Source of the DNA: Candidatus Peregrinibacteria bacterium
GTDB lineage: Bacteria; Patescibacteriota; Gracilibacteria; Peribacterales; Peribacteraceae
Reading direction: 5' to 3'
NCBI GenBank assembly: GCA_030649955.1
Contig: JAUSFD010000029.1
Coordinates: 62,001-126,000, forward strand
Length of the DNA: 64,000 nucleotides
Shown: positions 42,536 to 51,153 of the stretch, in pieces
Position numbering within the stretch: position 1 is the stretch's first letter
Layout of the letters: each line of letters opens with the position of its first letter
The notes under the pieces: generated by a model
The model's database searches: none
The model's input: only the letters and a program-made list of their open reading frames with translations
What the model was told of the DNA's origin: nothing
Program-made: the position numbers and the translations under genes

Positions 42536-43951
42536 TCAGGGGTACTGTACACTTAACTCTCGCCGCTGCTGCTTCTTCATACGCCGCTCGAGAATCCAGA
42601 TGATACCGATGCAGAGGAGGAAGAGGAGGAGTCCCCCCGTCCCGACGATGGAGAGGACCCACTCCATCTGATCGCGCAGGAGGAACCCAAGCCCGAGGAG
42701 GAGTGACGCCCACACAATCGTGCCGCCGAGCATGAAGAGGAAGTAGGTGTGCTTTGGCATCGCTACCGTCCCTGCGACGAACGCAGAGAACGGACGGACT
42801 CCCCCCACGAACTGTCCCAGGAACACGCTCAGGCTCCCGAAGCGACGCATGAACGCATCCACCGCGCGCAGGCGGTGCTCGGAGAGGTAGAACCGATGGG
42901 CGATGCGCCTGCCGTAGAGCTGCCCAATCATGTAGAAGAACGTGTTCCCGGTAGCCGATCCGGCAATGGCAGCGCAGAAGAAGAACGCGGCCATCTCGAC
43001 ATCACCGATGAGCGCACCCGCGACGATGAGCGCGAGCACGCCGGGCGAGAAGAAGCTCAGGGGAGGGACGGACTCTATGAGCGCGAAGAGGAACACGACG
43101 ATCGCACCGTACTGCTTCACCGTTGCCGTAACGAACGCCGGATCCCCAAAGCGCTCTATCGGGAAATCGCGTAGGAGGAGGACCGCAGAGAGGGGGAGCA
43201 AATACACGGCGAACCACGAGAGCTTCCAGTGACGCACCCACTTCTGGAGGAGCAGGATCGCGACGAGACTCGCCGCGAAGGACGTAAGGAATCCCGCAGT
43301 GACAATGGGGGCTGGGGGGAGCGTGATGTCTCCCTGCCACACCTCCATAGAAGTGAGGAGTACAGCACCCGCGATGACGGGCACCGCCATGAGGAACGAG
43401 AAATTGAGTGCATCTTTGGGTGAGAGTCCCATTGCTCTCCCCGCGCTGATCGTCATCCCGGAGCGCGAGAGGGAGGGGAAGAGTGCAAACGTCTGGGCCA
43501 GCCCGATCATGACGGCATGGAGTGGGCGGATGCTCGTGAGAACGCTCCTGGCCGGTAATGCCTCTGTCATGAGGAGGACCGCGGCGGAGAGGCTGAGGCC
43601 GAGCGCAATCGCCTCCATCGAGCGGAACTGTTCCGCGATCACTTCCTCGAGGAAGTACCCAGCGAGTGCTGCGGGGATGGTTGCAATGATGAGCATGAGG
43701 AGGAGCCTGCGCTCTGCACGATCGCCACCGAAGACCGCCCTGCACATCGAGAGATACCTCTTACCGTACACGAGGAGAAGAGCGAGCAGGCTCCCCGCGT
43801 GGAGCATCACATCGAAGCCAAGGAGATTGCGTGCAGAGAGTGGAATCGCGAGCAGCTCCTCCGCGAGCACCAGGTGACCGGAGCTCGAGATGGGGAGGAA
43901 TTCGGTGAAACCTTGGAGGATGCCGAGGAAGACGGCCTGCAGGAAAGTCAT
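42536..43951 (-). CDS. Fusion of undecaprenyl-diphosphatase (UppP/BacA) with a DedA-family domain
   Basis: 471 residues from ATG 43951 (the frame continues to 44050 through a repeat). Residues 1-260 are UppP: GFTEFLPISSSGHL at 14-27 and PSLSRSGMT at 159-167 are the two catalytic motifs. Residues 265-450 are DedA/SNARE-associated: LIESVPPLSFFSPGVLALIVAGAL at 291-314, GSATGNTFFYMIGQLYGRR at 331-349 and GQFVGGVRPFSAFVAGTVAM at 379-398. UppP makes undecaprenyl phosphate at the outer face; DedA members return it to the inner face. One protein could therefore couple both steps of carrier recycling. The basic C-terminus is cytoplasmic. Confidence 0.9.
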   Translation of the reverse strand: MTFLQAVFLGILQGFTEFLPISSSGHLVLAEELLAIPLSARNLLGFDVMLHAGSLLALLLVYGKRYLSMCRAVFGGDRAERRLLLMLIIATIPAALAGYFLEEVIAEQFRSMEAIALGLSLSAAVLLMTEALPARSVLTSIRPLHAVMIGLAQTFALFPSLSRSGMTISAGRAMGLSPKDALNFSFLMAVPVIAGAVLLTSMEVWQGDITLPPAPIVTAGFLTSFAASLVAILLLQKWVRHWKLSWFAVYLLPLSAVLLLRDFPIERFGDPAFVTATVKQYGAIVVFLFALIESVPPLSFFSPGVLALIVAGALIGDVEMAAFFFCAAIAGSATGNTFFYMIGQLYGRRIAHRFYLSEHRLRAVDAFMRRFGSLSVFLGQFVGGVRPFSAFVAGTVAMPKHTYFLFMLGGTIVWASLLLGLGFLLRDQMEWVLSIVGTGGLLLFLLCIGIIWILERRMKKQQRRELSVQYP

Positions 43952-44008
43952 GGGCGTTTCGATGAGGATACGCGAGAGAGTTGGGAGATGACTAGACCCC
44001 CCTGGGGG

Positions 44009-44124
44009 AAATCCCAAAACACAAAACTCGAAAACCCAAACAATTTCCAATACCCAACTCTCAACATTTTGGCACTTGGCATTTGAAGCTTTTTTTGGAT
44101 TTGGGTTTTGTGTTTTGGGATTTT
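44009..44124. repeat. CCCAAA/TTTGGG inverted repeat, second copy
   Basis: The left arm AATCCCAAAACACAAAAC (44010-44027) is exactly complementary to GTTTTGTGTTTTGGGATT (44105-44122); further CCCAAA words follow inward. It lies upstream of the UppP-DedA gene and downstream on the other strand of nothing coding, in the divergent gap with the Hsp20 gene. Confidence 0.8.
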
Positions 44125-44230
44125 CTCTCCATTGCTCAACAAACCCTAGAACCGACTAGCTCACAACTCTGCAAAGAGCACCACCTCTCCTTTTTGCAGG
44201 GAGAACCCGAATATTGGTACGATGGGGCGA

Positions 44231-44680
44231 ATGACTCCTTCCCCCTTCCACGGCATCTTCAGTGCGCTCCAGGAGGGAGCAGGCCGCGGAGGCTCACTCT
44301 TTGGCGGTGATGACCCCACGCCTCCACCAGCGTCCAGTGCCGGAACCAGCGCCGTTGGCAGGGTCGCCGTCGACATCTACGAGCAGGACGACTACTACAT
44401 CATCAAGGCCCCCATTGCGGGCGTGCGCCTGTCTGATCTGGATATCGAAGTAAACGAGAACGTCATCACGATCCGCGGCATGCGGCGCCAGACGGATGCC
44501 CTCCCCCAGGACCAGTACTACCTCCAGGAGTGCTTCTGGGGCGAGTTCAGCAGGTCGGTAACGCTCCCCACCGTCGTGGATCCTCGCAAGATAAAGGCAA
44601 CCTTCAATAAGGAGAACGTGCTGAAGATCCTCGTGCCTAAGGAGGAGAGGGTGAAGATCGTGAAAATCAACGAAGCGTAA
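44231..44680 (+). CDS. Small heat-shock protein, Hsp20 family
   Basis: 149 residues from ATG 44231, 7 bases after TACGAT; an ATG at 44222 lies inside that box. After a glycine/proline-rich N-terminus (1-45) an alpha-crystallin domain runs to about 140 (VDIYEQDDYYIIKAPIAGVRLSDLDIEVNENVITIRG, then LQECFWGEFSRSVTLPTVVDPRKIKATFNKENVLKILVPK). It holds unfolding proteins without ATP. The conserved final IxI motif may be VKIVKINEA. Confidence 0.93.
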   Translation: MTPSPFHGIFSALQEGAGRGGSLFGGDDPTPPPASSAGTSAVGRVAVDIYEQDDYYIIKAPIAGVRLSDLDIEVNENVITIRGMRRQTDALPQDQYYLQECFWGEFSRSVTLPTVVDPRKIKATFNKENVLKILVPKEERVKIVKINEA

Positions 44681-44694
44681 CACGAACCGGAGAA

Positions 44695-44769
44695 CGTTTA
44701 TTCGTTTATTGGTTTACTCGTTTACTGGAACGAGCGAATCAACGAATAAACGAGTAAACGAATCAACGA
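44695..44769. repeat. Octamer-built inverted repeat, copy 2
   Basis: CGTTTATT CGTTTATT GGTTTACT CGTTTACT followed after a short centre by GCGAATCAACGAATAAACGA-type words. It lies just after the Hsp20 stop, between convergent genes. Confidence 0.85.
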
Positions 44770-44802
44770 AAGAATATGCAGAAGAACAGAAATCGAGTGT
44801 TC

Positions 44803-45114
44803 TCACTTCCTCTTCTTCCGTCGTATCGTCTTCTTCACGACTCTCTCCTTCCGCACTTTCCCCTTCGTCATCGGATACGACTTCAGGTGCACGATCACTT
44901 CGCCCGGAACTTTCTCGAGAGACTCGTAGACATCCATCCCTCCCATGAAGCGCCAGTCGGCTGCACGGAGGAGTTGCTCGAAGGCTTTCACCTGAGCGCG
45001 CGCTTCCTTGCGTACCTTGGGATCGCTCAAGTCGCTGTCGAGCATGCTCCACAGCTTCTGCTGGAGAGAGTAGAGGTCCTGAACAACCTCGAGTGCCTGG
45101 GTGGTCTTGGGCAT
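44803..45114 (-). CDS. Small basic protein of unknown function
   Basis: 103 residues. Two helices (about 5-52, with SLQQKLWSMLDSDLSDPKVRKEARAQVKAFEQLL) are followed by a short domain and a very basic tail (KVRKERVVKKTIRRKKRK), which suggests nucleic-acid binding. Not recognised. Confidence 0.65.
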   Translation of the reverse strand: MPKTTQALEVVQDLYSLQQKLWSMLDSDLSDPKVRKEARAQVKAFEQLLRAADWRFMGGMDVYESLEKVPGEVIVHLKSYPMTKGKVRKERVVKKTIRRKKRK

Positions 45115-45162
45115 TGGTGTTTGTTGGGAATTTCGTCACCATTCTATTCATTTTCATGCCAA

Positions 45163-45222
45163 TTGTCAAAGGAGCCGAGGATGCGTACACTGTACACGGG
45201 CTCAGGAGACGACTTCCTGAGC
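45163..45222 (+). promoter_or_regulatory. galU promoter and 5'-terminal leader hairpin
   Basis: TTGTCA (45163-45168), 17-bp spacer and TACACT (45186-45191) place the transcript start near 45198. The leader then begins with GCTCAGGA - GACGACT - TCCTGAGC (45200-45222), an 8-bp hairpin at the very 5' end, which could stabilise the mRNA or regulate it. The galU ATG is 29 bases further on. Confidence 0.5.
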
Positions 45223-45251
45223 GGTATTCCGTACTTGTGTAACTACACACT

Positions 45252-46085
45252 ATGAAGCTCCGTCAGGCAATCCTCCCGGTCGCGGGACTCGGCACGCGGT
45301 TCCTCCCCTGGACGAAGGTCGTGCCGAAGGAGCTCCTGCCCATCGGCAACCAACCGATCATCGCGCTGCTCGTCGATGAGTGCATGAGTGTGGGGATTAC
45401 GGACATCTGCTTCGTCATCAGCAAGGGGAAGGAGGCGATCCCGCAGTACTTCCAGAGTCATCCGGAGCTGGAGAAGACCCTCGCGAAGAAGGGGAAGAGC
45501 GATGCGCTCAAGGAGCTCAACCGTTACGACAACGTGCGCTTCTCCGTCGTCTACCAGGATGAGCAGCACGGTGACGGGCACGCGATCCTCCAGGCCGCAC
45601 CGTGGGTGAAGGATGATGTGATCGCCATCCTCTTTGGTGATGATCTCATTTCCGGCGCGGAGCATTCTGGACTCAAGCAGCTCGCGAATGCCTACGCTCA
45701 GGTGCAGGAATCTCTGGAGGAAGGCAGCCCTCTACCCGCAATTCTCTCCCTGGAGAATGTGCCAAGGGAACTTGTCAACAAGTATGGAATAGTTGACGTC
45801 TCTGCGCACGCACCGCGCTTGCACCGTGTGAAAGGTCTCGTGGAGAAGCCGCATCCCAACGATGCACCTTCCACATTGGGCATCGTCGGCAAGTACCTGA
45901 TCCCGCGCTCGACCATCGACCTGCTCCCGAGTGTGACGAGCGGACACGGCGGAGAGATCCGTCTCATCGACGCACTGAAGGCGCAGTTGAAAACGACGCC
46001 GATTTTCGGCTACGAATTCCTGGGCAAGCGCTTCGACACGGGGACACCCGAGGGCTACAAAGAGGCAGTGCACGCGTTGGGGTAG
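45252..46085 (+). CDS. galU: UTP-glucose-1-phosphate uridylyltransferase
   Basis: 277 residues. The nucleotide-binding start LPVAGLGTRFLPWTKVVPKELLPIGNQPII and later FGDDLI, GIVDVS, VEKPHP and FLGKRFDTGTPEGYKEAV match GalU throughout. It makes UDP-glucose for glycan and lipid glycosylation, consistent with the glycosyltransferases in the window. Confidence 0.95.
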   Translation: MKLRQAILPVAGLGTRFLPWTKVVPKELLPIGNQPIIALLVDECMSVGITDICFVISKGKEAIPQYFQSHPELEKTLAKKGKSDALKELNRYDNVRFSVVYQDEQHGDGHAILQAAPWVKDDVIAILFGDDLISGAEHSGLKQLANAYAQVQESLEEGSPLPAILSLENVPRELVNKYGIVDVSAHAPRLHRVKGLVEKPHPNDAPSTLGIVGKYLIPRSTIDLLPSVTSGHGGEIRLIDALKAQLKTTPIFGYEFLGKRFDTGTPEGYKEAVHALG

Positions 46086-46163
46086 TCTACAGAGTTCACA
46101 CACTGCGCGACTGACGCACACGAAAATGAAATCACCACACACAGATCTGAATGTAGATTTTAG

Positions 46164-46191
46164 TTGACAAGAGGGAATTCACAACTAGGAT
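46164..46191 (+). promoter_or_regulatory. Promoter of the orphan gene at 46226
   Basis: TTGACA, 16-bp spacer, TAGGAT. The ATG at 46190 overlaps the -10 box, so translation should start at the next in-frame ATG, 46226. Confidence 0.6.
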
Positions 46192-46225
46192 GCACGGGAA
46201 TTTTCACCCCTTTTCCCCTTTTGCG

Positions 46226-46684
46226 ATGTCTGAAACTGGCCGCCCCGAAGATATACCTGTTGAGACTTCTCCTGCAGTCTCGGTTGAGACAGTGAATCCA
46301 ACAGAAACACCTACAGGAAATCACATCTTCCCTATCAAGGTTTCCGCAAGGGAACTCCTCTCAGGCGTATCTGGTAATCCCCTGCGACCCCCTGCAAATT
46401 TGCCATCCGTAGCAAGCGCTTCGATGGCTTCGCTCTCTGCGAAGAAGATACCATTGCGCGGTCTGCGGCTCACACCTTCACCGGAGTGTGAGTGCACCCT
46501 CACTTGCGAAGCTGCCAACGGCACAGTTCTCACCGAAGAACATAGGGCACAAATTGCCAGAGATGTGAGTTATAACCTCACCATGCATGCTCGGACCGAT
46601 TACGAACATGGAATCGATCGCTCTAAGCCTCCTGTGCCACAGAATCGGATCGCCAGAATAGAGAATATGGGAATGGTGCAGTAG
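46226..46684 (+). CDS. Small orphan protein
   Basis: 152 residues from ATG 46226. The first 50 residues are acidic, Thr/Pro-rich and probably disordered; a compact part follows from about 75 (LTPSPECECTLTCEAANGTVLTEEHRAQIARDVSYNLTMHARTDYEHG) with three close cysteines. No family recognised. The stop directly abuts the convergent uvrB stop with no gap. Confidence 0.62.
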   Translation: MSETGRPEDIPVETSPAVSVETVNPTETPTGNHIFPIKVSARELLSGVSGNPLRPPANLPSVASASMASLSAKKIPLRGLRLTPSPECECTLTCEAANGTVLTEEHRAQIARDVSYNLTMHARTDYEHGIDRSKPPVPQNRIARIENMGMVQ

Positions 46685-48661
46685 TTACATCTCTCTGCGA
46701 AGCAGTTCAATCTCGTCACGGAGATCAGCTGCTTTCTCGAATTCGAGATTCTGGGCGGCGAGCTCCATCTGCTTCTCGAGCTCGTCCATGAGGCGCTTCT
46801 TCTCGTCCTTGGGGATCTTCTGGTGATCGTACTTGGGTCGGCGCAGCTCCAGCTTGCGCGACTCCTCGGAGATATCGTGCACCGCCTTCTGGATCGACTT
46901 CGGCGTGATGCCGTGCTCCTTGTTGTGCGCGTCCTGAATCGAGCGGCGACGGTTCGTCTCTGCAATAGCAGCCTCCATGGCGACGGTCATCTTGTCCGCG
47001 TAGAGCGTGACATGTCCGTTGAGGTTGCGTGCGGCGCGTCCAATCGTTTGGATGAGCGCATCCCGCGAGCGGAGGAAACCCTGCTTATCGGCATCGAGGA
47101 TGGCGATGTAGCTCACCTCTGGGAGGTCCAGACCTTCGCGGAGGAGGTTGATACCAACGAGGATGTCGATGTCGCCCGTTCGCAACTGCCGCAGGATTTC
47201 GATACGCTCGAGGGTCTCCACGTCGCTGTGGAGGTAGCGGACCTTGAAGTTCGCCTCCTGCAGGTATTTCGTGAGGTCCTCTGCCATCTTCTTCGTGAGT
47301 GTTGTGATGAGGGAGCGCTCGCCGCGCTTGATGGTCGCCTGTATCTCCGCCGTGATGTCATCGATCTGGTGCTTCGAGGGCTTCACCGTCACGGGTGGAT
47401 CGAGGAGCCCCGTGGGGCGGATGATCTGCTCCACGAGTGACTCCTTGGGCGTGTGCTCGTACTCGTACCGCGCGGGGGTAGCGGACACATAAATGCGCTG
47501 ACCCACGCGTTGCTCGAACTCCGCGAATTTGAGCGGGCGGTTGTCCATGGCGCTCTGCAGGCGGAAGCCGTAGTCGATGAGGGTCTGCTTGCGGCTGCGG
47601 TTCCCCTCGTGCATGCCCCCCACCTGTGGAATCGTGATGTGGGACTCGTCGATGATGAGGAGAAAATCCTTCGGGAAGTAGTCGAGGAGTGTCGATGGTG
47701 GTGTGCCGGGCACCTGATCGCCCAGGTAGCGCACGTAGTTCTCGATGCCCGTGCAGTAGCCCGTCTCCTTGAGCATCTCGATGTCGTACTCCGTGCGCGT
47801 ACGGATGCGCTCCGCCTTCACGAGTTCATTCATCTTCAAGAGTTCCTTCTCCCGAACATCGAGCTCTGTGCGAATGCCATCCACGGCACGATCGATCTTC
47901 TCCTTCGTGGTGACGTTATGGGCGGCTGGGTAGATCGATACATCTTGGAGGTCCTGGATCAGTTCCCCAGTGAAGCTATCGACCTCCTGGATCACCTCGA
48001 TCTCGTCGAAGGGGAGCTCCAGGCGGATCACCGTGTCGCCGCTGGGAGGGAAGATTTCCACCGTATCCCCGAGCACGTGGTACATGCCCTGCTTGAATTC
48101 GATGGAACTTCGGCGGTACTGGATATCCGTGAGGCGGCGCAGGAGCTGATCGCGCTTGATGGGCATACCGCGCTCCAGCTTGATCGCGAGTGCTTCGTAA
48201 TCCTCGACATTGCCGAGGCCGTAGATGCACGACACAGAGGCGATGATGATCACGTCCCGGCGCGTGAGGAGGTTGAAGGTCGCCGCGTGCCGGTACTTCT
48301 CGATCTCCTCGTTGATGCTCGCGTCCTTCTCGATGTAGGTATCCGTCGTGGGCAGGTACGCCTCTGGTTGGTAGTAGTCGTAGTACGAGACGAAGTAGGA
48401 GATGGCGTTCTCTGGAAAGAACCCCTGGAACTCGGAGCAGAGCTGCGCAGCGAGGGTCTTGTTGTGCGCCAATACAAGCGTGGGGCGCTGTACCTGCTGG
48501 ATGATGTTCGCCATCGTGAAGGTCTTGCCGGTCCCGGTCGCACCCAGGAGTGTCTGATGCTTCTCCTTCTTCGCGAGCCCTGCGACGAGCTTCACTATGG
48601 CCTTCGGCTGGTCGCCTGTGGGCTGGAACGGTGAAACCAGTTTGAATGCTTTCTGCTTCAT
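46685..48661 (-). CDS. uvrB: Excinuclease ABC subunit B
   Basis: 658 residues, full length. Walker A LLGATGTGKTFT near 40-50; the damage-sensing beta-hairpin region YYDYYQPEAYLPTTDTYIEKD near 95-115; helicase motifs later, including LREGLDLPEVS; and the C-terminal UVR domain (QMELAAQNLEFEKAADLRDEIELL). It verifies damage and recruits UvrC in nucleotide excision repair. No uvrA or uvrC in the window. Confidence 0.97.
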   Translation of the reverse strand: MKQKAFKLVSPFQPTGDQPKAIVKLVAGLAKKEKHQTLLGATGTGKTFTMANIIQQVQRPTLVLAHNKTLAAQLCSEFQGFFPENAISYFVSYYDYYQPEAYLPTTDTYIEKDASINEEIEKYRHAATFNLLTRRDVIIIASVSCIYGLGNVEDYEALAIKLERGMPIKRDQLLRRLTDIQYRRSSIEFKQGMYHVLGDTVEIFPPSGDTVIRLELPFDEIEVIQEVDSFTGELIQDLQDVSIYPAAHNVTTKEKIDRAVDGIRTELDVREKELLKMNELVKAERIRTRTEYDIEMLKETGYCTGIENYVRYLGDQVPGTPPSTLLDYFPKDFLLIIDESHITIPQVGGMHEGNRSRKQTLIDYGFRLQSAMDNRPLKFAEFEQRVGQRIYVSATPARYEYEHTPKESLVEQIIRPTGLLDPPVTVKPSKHQIDDITAEIQATIKRGERSLITTLTKKMAEDLTKYLQEANFKVRYLHSDVETLERIEILRQLRTGDIDILVGINLLREGLDLPEVSYIAILDADKQGFLRSRDALIQTIGRAARNLNGHVTLYADKMTVAMEAAIAETNRRRSIQDAHNKEHGITPKSIQKAVHDISEESRKLELRRPKYDHQKIPKDEKKRLMDELEKQMELAAQNLEFEKAADLRDEIELLRREM

Positions 48662-48787
48662 GCGTTCGGGTATGGTAGCAGAATAACGGGCTGGGTTACA
48701 GGGGGGATCCCTTTGAGCCCATGAAGGTGAAATTTGCGTTTATTCCATGTATCGGGCATAAATGCATTTCGTTACGCCTATTCGCCA

Positions 48788-50089
48788 ATGATCGACCTCG
48801 TTGACCTTAGAAATCGGCCAGACGCCTACGCAGATGCCGCGAAGAAGAAGCGGATCGGCGTCGATGTGCACGCGTTCCTGAAGCTCGATGACCAGCGCAG
48901 GGCGCTCCTTCCAGCAGTGGAGCAGATGCGCGCGAAGAGAAACGCCGTGAGCAAGCAGGTGCCCACGATGAAGGGAGACGAGAAGCAGAAGGTGATCGCG
49001 GAGATGAAGCAGCTCTCCGAGGAACTCAAAGTGAAAGAGGAGCAGTTGAACGCGATGGAAGAGGAGTGGAAAACCCTGCAGCTCATGCTCCCCTCGATCC
49101 CGCTCCAGAGGGTGCCTGTGGGGAAAGACGACACGGAGAACGAGGAAATACGCACCTGGGGCGAGAAACCGACGTTCGCCTTCGAGCCGAAGGACCACGT
49201 GATCCTCGGCGAGGAGCTCGACATCATTGATATCCCGCGGGGCGTGAAGGTCGGGGGGAGCAGGATGTACTTCCTGAAGGGTGATGGCGCACGCCTGGAG
49301 CTCGCAGTCCTCCTCTTCACGCTCGATCACCTGCGGAAGAAGGGCTTCACGATGTTCCTGCCGCCGGTACTCGCGAACTATCAAGCAATGATGGGCACAA
49401 GCTACTTCCCGGGCGGTGAGGAGCAGGCGTACGCCGTGGGCGTGCAAAAGAAGCGTGGGGAGCCAATCGAGAGCGACGATCTCTACCTTATTGGCACTTC
49501 CGAGGTCTCTGTTACGAGTTACCACAGCGACGAGCTCCTGAAGATCGAGGAATTGCCCAAGCGCTACTGCGGCCTCAGTAACTGCTTCCGTCGGGAAGCG
49601 GGGACGTACGGAAAGGATACGAAGGGCCTCTACCGCATCCACCAGTTCCAGAAGGTGGAGCAGGTCGTACTCTGCGAAGCGGATGCTGACGTGAGCGCGG
49701 AGATGCACAAGGAACTCCTCACAAATGCGGAGGAAGTCCTGCAAGCAATGAAGCTCCCGTACCGCGTCGTCGATGTGTGCACCGGCGACATGGGCAGGGG
49801 ACAGATCTACAAGAACGACATCGAGACGTGGATGCCCAGCCGCGGAAACTACGGCGAGACGCACAGCTGCTCGACCTTCTACGATTTCCAATCCCGCAGG
49901 CTTAACATCAAATATGAGACGGCAGACGGGCAGAAGAAATTCGTCCACACGCTGAACAACACCTGCATCGCATCGCCGCGCATCCTCATCCCCATTCTCG
50001 AGATCTACCAGAATGCGGATGGATCGGTGACGATCCCGGAAGTCCTGCGTCCGTATATGGCCGGTCAGGAACGCATCGCTCATGCGTAA
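48788..50089 (+). CDS. serS: Seryl-tRNA synthetase
   Basis: 433 residues from ATG 48788 (MIDLVDLRNRPDAY). The N-terminal long coiled-coil arm (about 35-105) binds tRNA-Ser; class II motifs follow: LYLIGTSEVSVTSYHSDELL, FRREAGTYGKDTKGLYRIHQFQKVEQ (motif 2) and LNNTCIASPRILIPILEIYQN (motif 3). It charges tRNA-Ser. Confidence 0.97.
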   Translation: MIDLVDLRNRPDAYADAAKKKRIGVDVHAFLKLDDQRRALLPAVEQMRAKRNAVSKQVPTMKGDEKQKVIAEMKQLSEELKVKEEQLNAMEEEWKTLQLMLPSIPLQRVPVGKDDTENEEIRTWGEKPTFAFEPKDHVILGEELDIIDIPRGVKVGGSRMYFLKGDGARLELAVLLFTLDHLRKKGFTMFLPPVLANYQAMMGTSYFPGGEEQAYAVGVQKKRGEPIESDDLYLIGTSEVSVTSYHSDELLKIEELPKRYCGLSNCFRREAGTYGKDTKGLYRIHQFQKVEQVVLCEADADVSAEMHKELLTNAEEVLQAMKLPYRVVDVCTGDMGRGQIYKNDIETWMPSRGNYGETHSCSTFYDFQSRRLNIKYETADGQKKFVHTLNNTCIASPRILIPILEIYQNADGSVTIPEVLRPYMAGQERIAHA

Positions 50090-50121
50090 TGTTGTTCAGC
50101 TGGAGAGCGCCATGCTTTTCC

Positions 50122-50685
50122 TCACGCGCTCTCGCCACTCGCTGCTGCCAACTCTTCAATCTTCGTCACAGTGGGACCGAGCATTGGGCTCTTTCGCATG
50201 AGCTCAATTGCACTAACCATAGGAGGAAAATCACTCCCTTTCAGTCCGATGTCCTTCCACCGGAGGTGCATCATGTTTCGAGAGACGCCGAAGTGCTCTG
50301 ACATCTTGTATCCCATGAGCTTCGCTCTCGGCATCTTCGCATGTGCTTCGAGAATTTGGAGGAGAGTCAACACTCGCTCGCTAAAGCGCATCATCTCATC
50401 GATGACGCCACGGGAATGCCCTCCTTGCTCTTCGTGCGATCCTGGAAGCCGTATCGATCCTGTATCGACGTATCTGCGCACCAGAGTGAAGAGCACCCTC
50501 GATGTTCTACCCATGAATTCTCGTGCTTCCTGCAAGCGTACGTGCACCATGTGTGCAGGTTCTGGCTCTGCTGGCACCTCGGGGGCAACTTGCTCACGGC
50601 CGGGAACGGCCTCCTCTTCCTGGAGAGATGTAGGAGGAATGGAGAAATGGATGAAGCATTGGCTGACGAATTCTCGTTCAGACAT
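50122..50685 (-). CDS. Orphan protein with helix-turn-helix-like C-terminus
   Basis: 187 residues. A disordered Pro/Glu-rich N-terminus (about 15-45) is followed by a helical core, and at about 125-152 YKMSEHFGVSRNMMHLRWKDIG looks like a helix-turn-helix. It may be a DNA-binding regulator. Lower GC than neighbours. Its promoter is strong and the start geometry leaderless. Confidence 0.65.
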   Translation of the reverse strand: MSEREFVSQCFIHFSIPPTSLQEEEAVPGREQVAPEVPAEPEPAHMVHVRLQEAREFMGRTSRVLFTLVRRYVDTGSIRLPGSHEEQGGHSRGVIDEMMRFSERVLTLLQILEAHAKMPRAKLMGYKMSEHFGVSRNMMHLRWKDIGLKGSDFPPMVSAIELMRKSPMLGPTVTKIEELAAASGESA

Positions 50686-50691
50686 AATTCT

Positions 50692-50719
50692 AATTTAAAC
50701 TTTTGTAAATATAAGTCAA
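50692..50719 (-). promoter_or_regulatory. Promoter of the orphan gene at 50122-50685
   Basis: Minus-strand TTGACT, 16-bp spacer, TAAATT, then 6 bases to the ATG. Confidence 0.7.
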
Positions 50720-50755
50720 TTCCCATCCATGGCCCTCTGCAGGGACAATCCTCCC

Positions 50756-51151
50756 ATGCACGATCGTCACTTCCTCATCGCCGATGATTCTGAGGCGAAG
50801 ATGTTCTTCCTCGCCTCCATCGTGAAGAAACACTGGGCAGGGGAGCTCCACCGGGCGAAATCGACGGAGGAAGCGAAGAAGCTGATCGATGCACATCCGG
50901 AGATCGCGGCGGCGTTCATTGATTACGAGATTCCCTCGGAGAACGGTCCTGCAGTGATCCGGTATCTCCGCGGAAAGAACCCCCAAGCGAAGATCGCGCT
51001 CGTGACGGCTTTCGATTCGCCACGGTACGGAGAAGATGCGAAGTCCGCCGGGGCGGATGCCTTCGTCACGACGTCTCAGGAGATGCACGAGGTTGCAGAA
51101 AGTTTGGAGAACCTGCTCCAGCTGTGGGCAGTGGAACTGGAAAAAGAATGA
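50756..51151 (+). CDS. Stand-alone response-regulator receiver domain
   Basis: 131 residues from ATG 50756, 6 bases after GACAAT. The receiver fold has the acidic pair D10/D11, the likely phospho-acceptor D56 (AAFIDYEIP) and T84 (LVTAFDS). The conserved lysine after beta-5 is replaced: AFVTTS has threonine at about 105. No output domain and no histidine kinase nearby. The missing lysine suggests altered phosphorylation dynamics or phosphorylation-independent signalling. Confidence 0.85.
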   Translation: MHDRHFLIADDSEAKMFFLASIVKKHWAGELHRAKSTEEAKKLIDAHPEIAAAFIDYEIPSENGPAVIRYLRGKNPQAKIALVTAFDSPRYGEDAKSAGADAFVTTSQEMHEVAESLENLLQLWAVELEKE

Positions 51152-51153
51152 CC

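Noticed and set aside
48740-50083. 447-codon minus-strand frame opposite serS
   Set aside because: serS is unambiguous on the plus strand, and the antisense product has no domain-like features.
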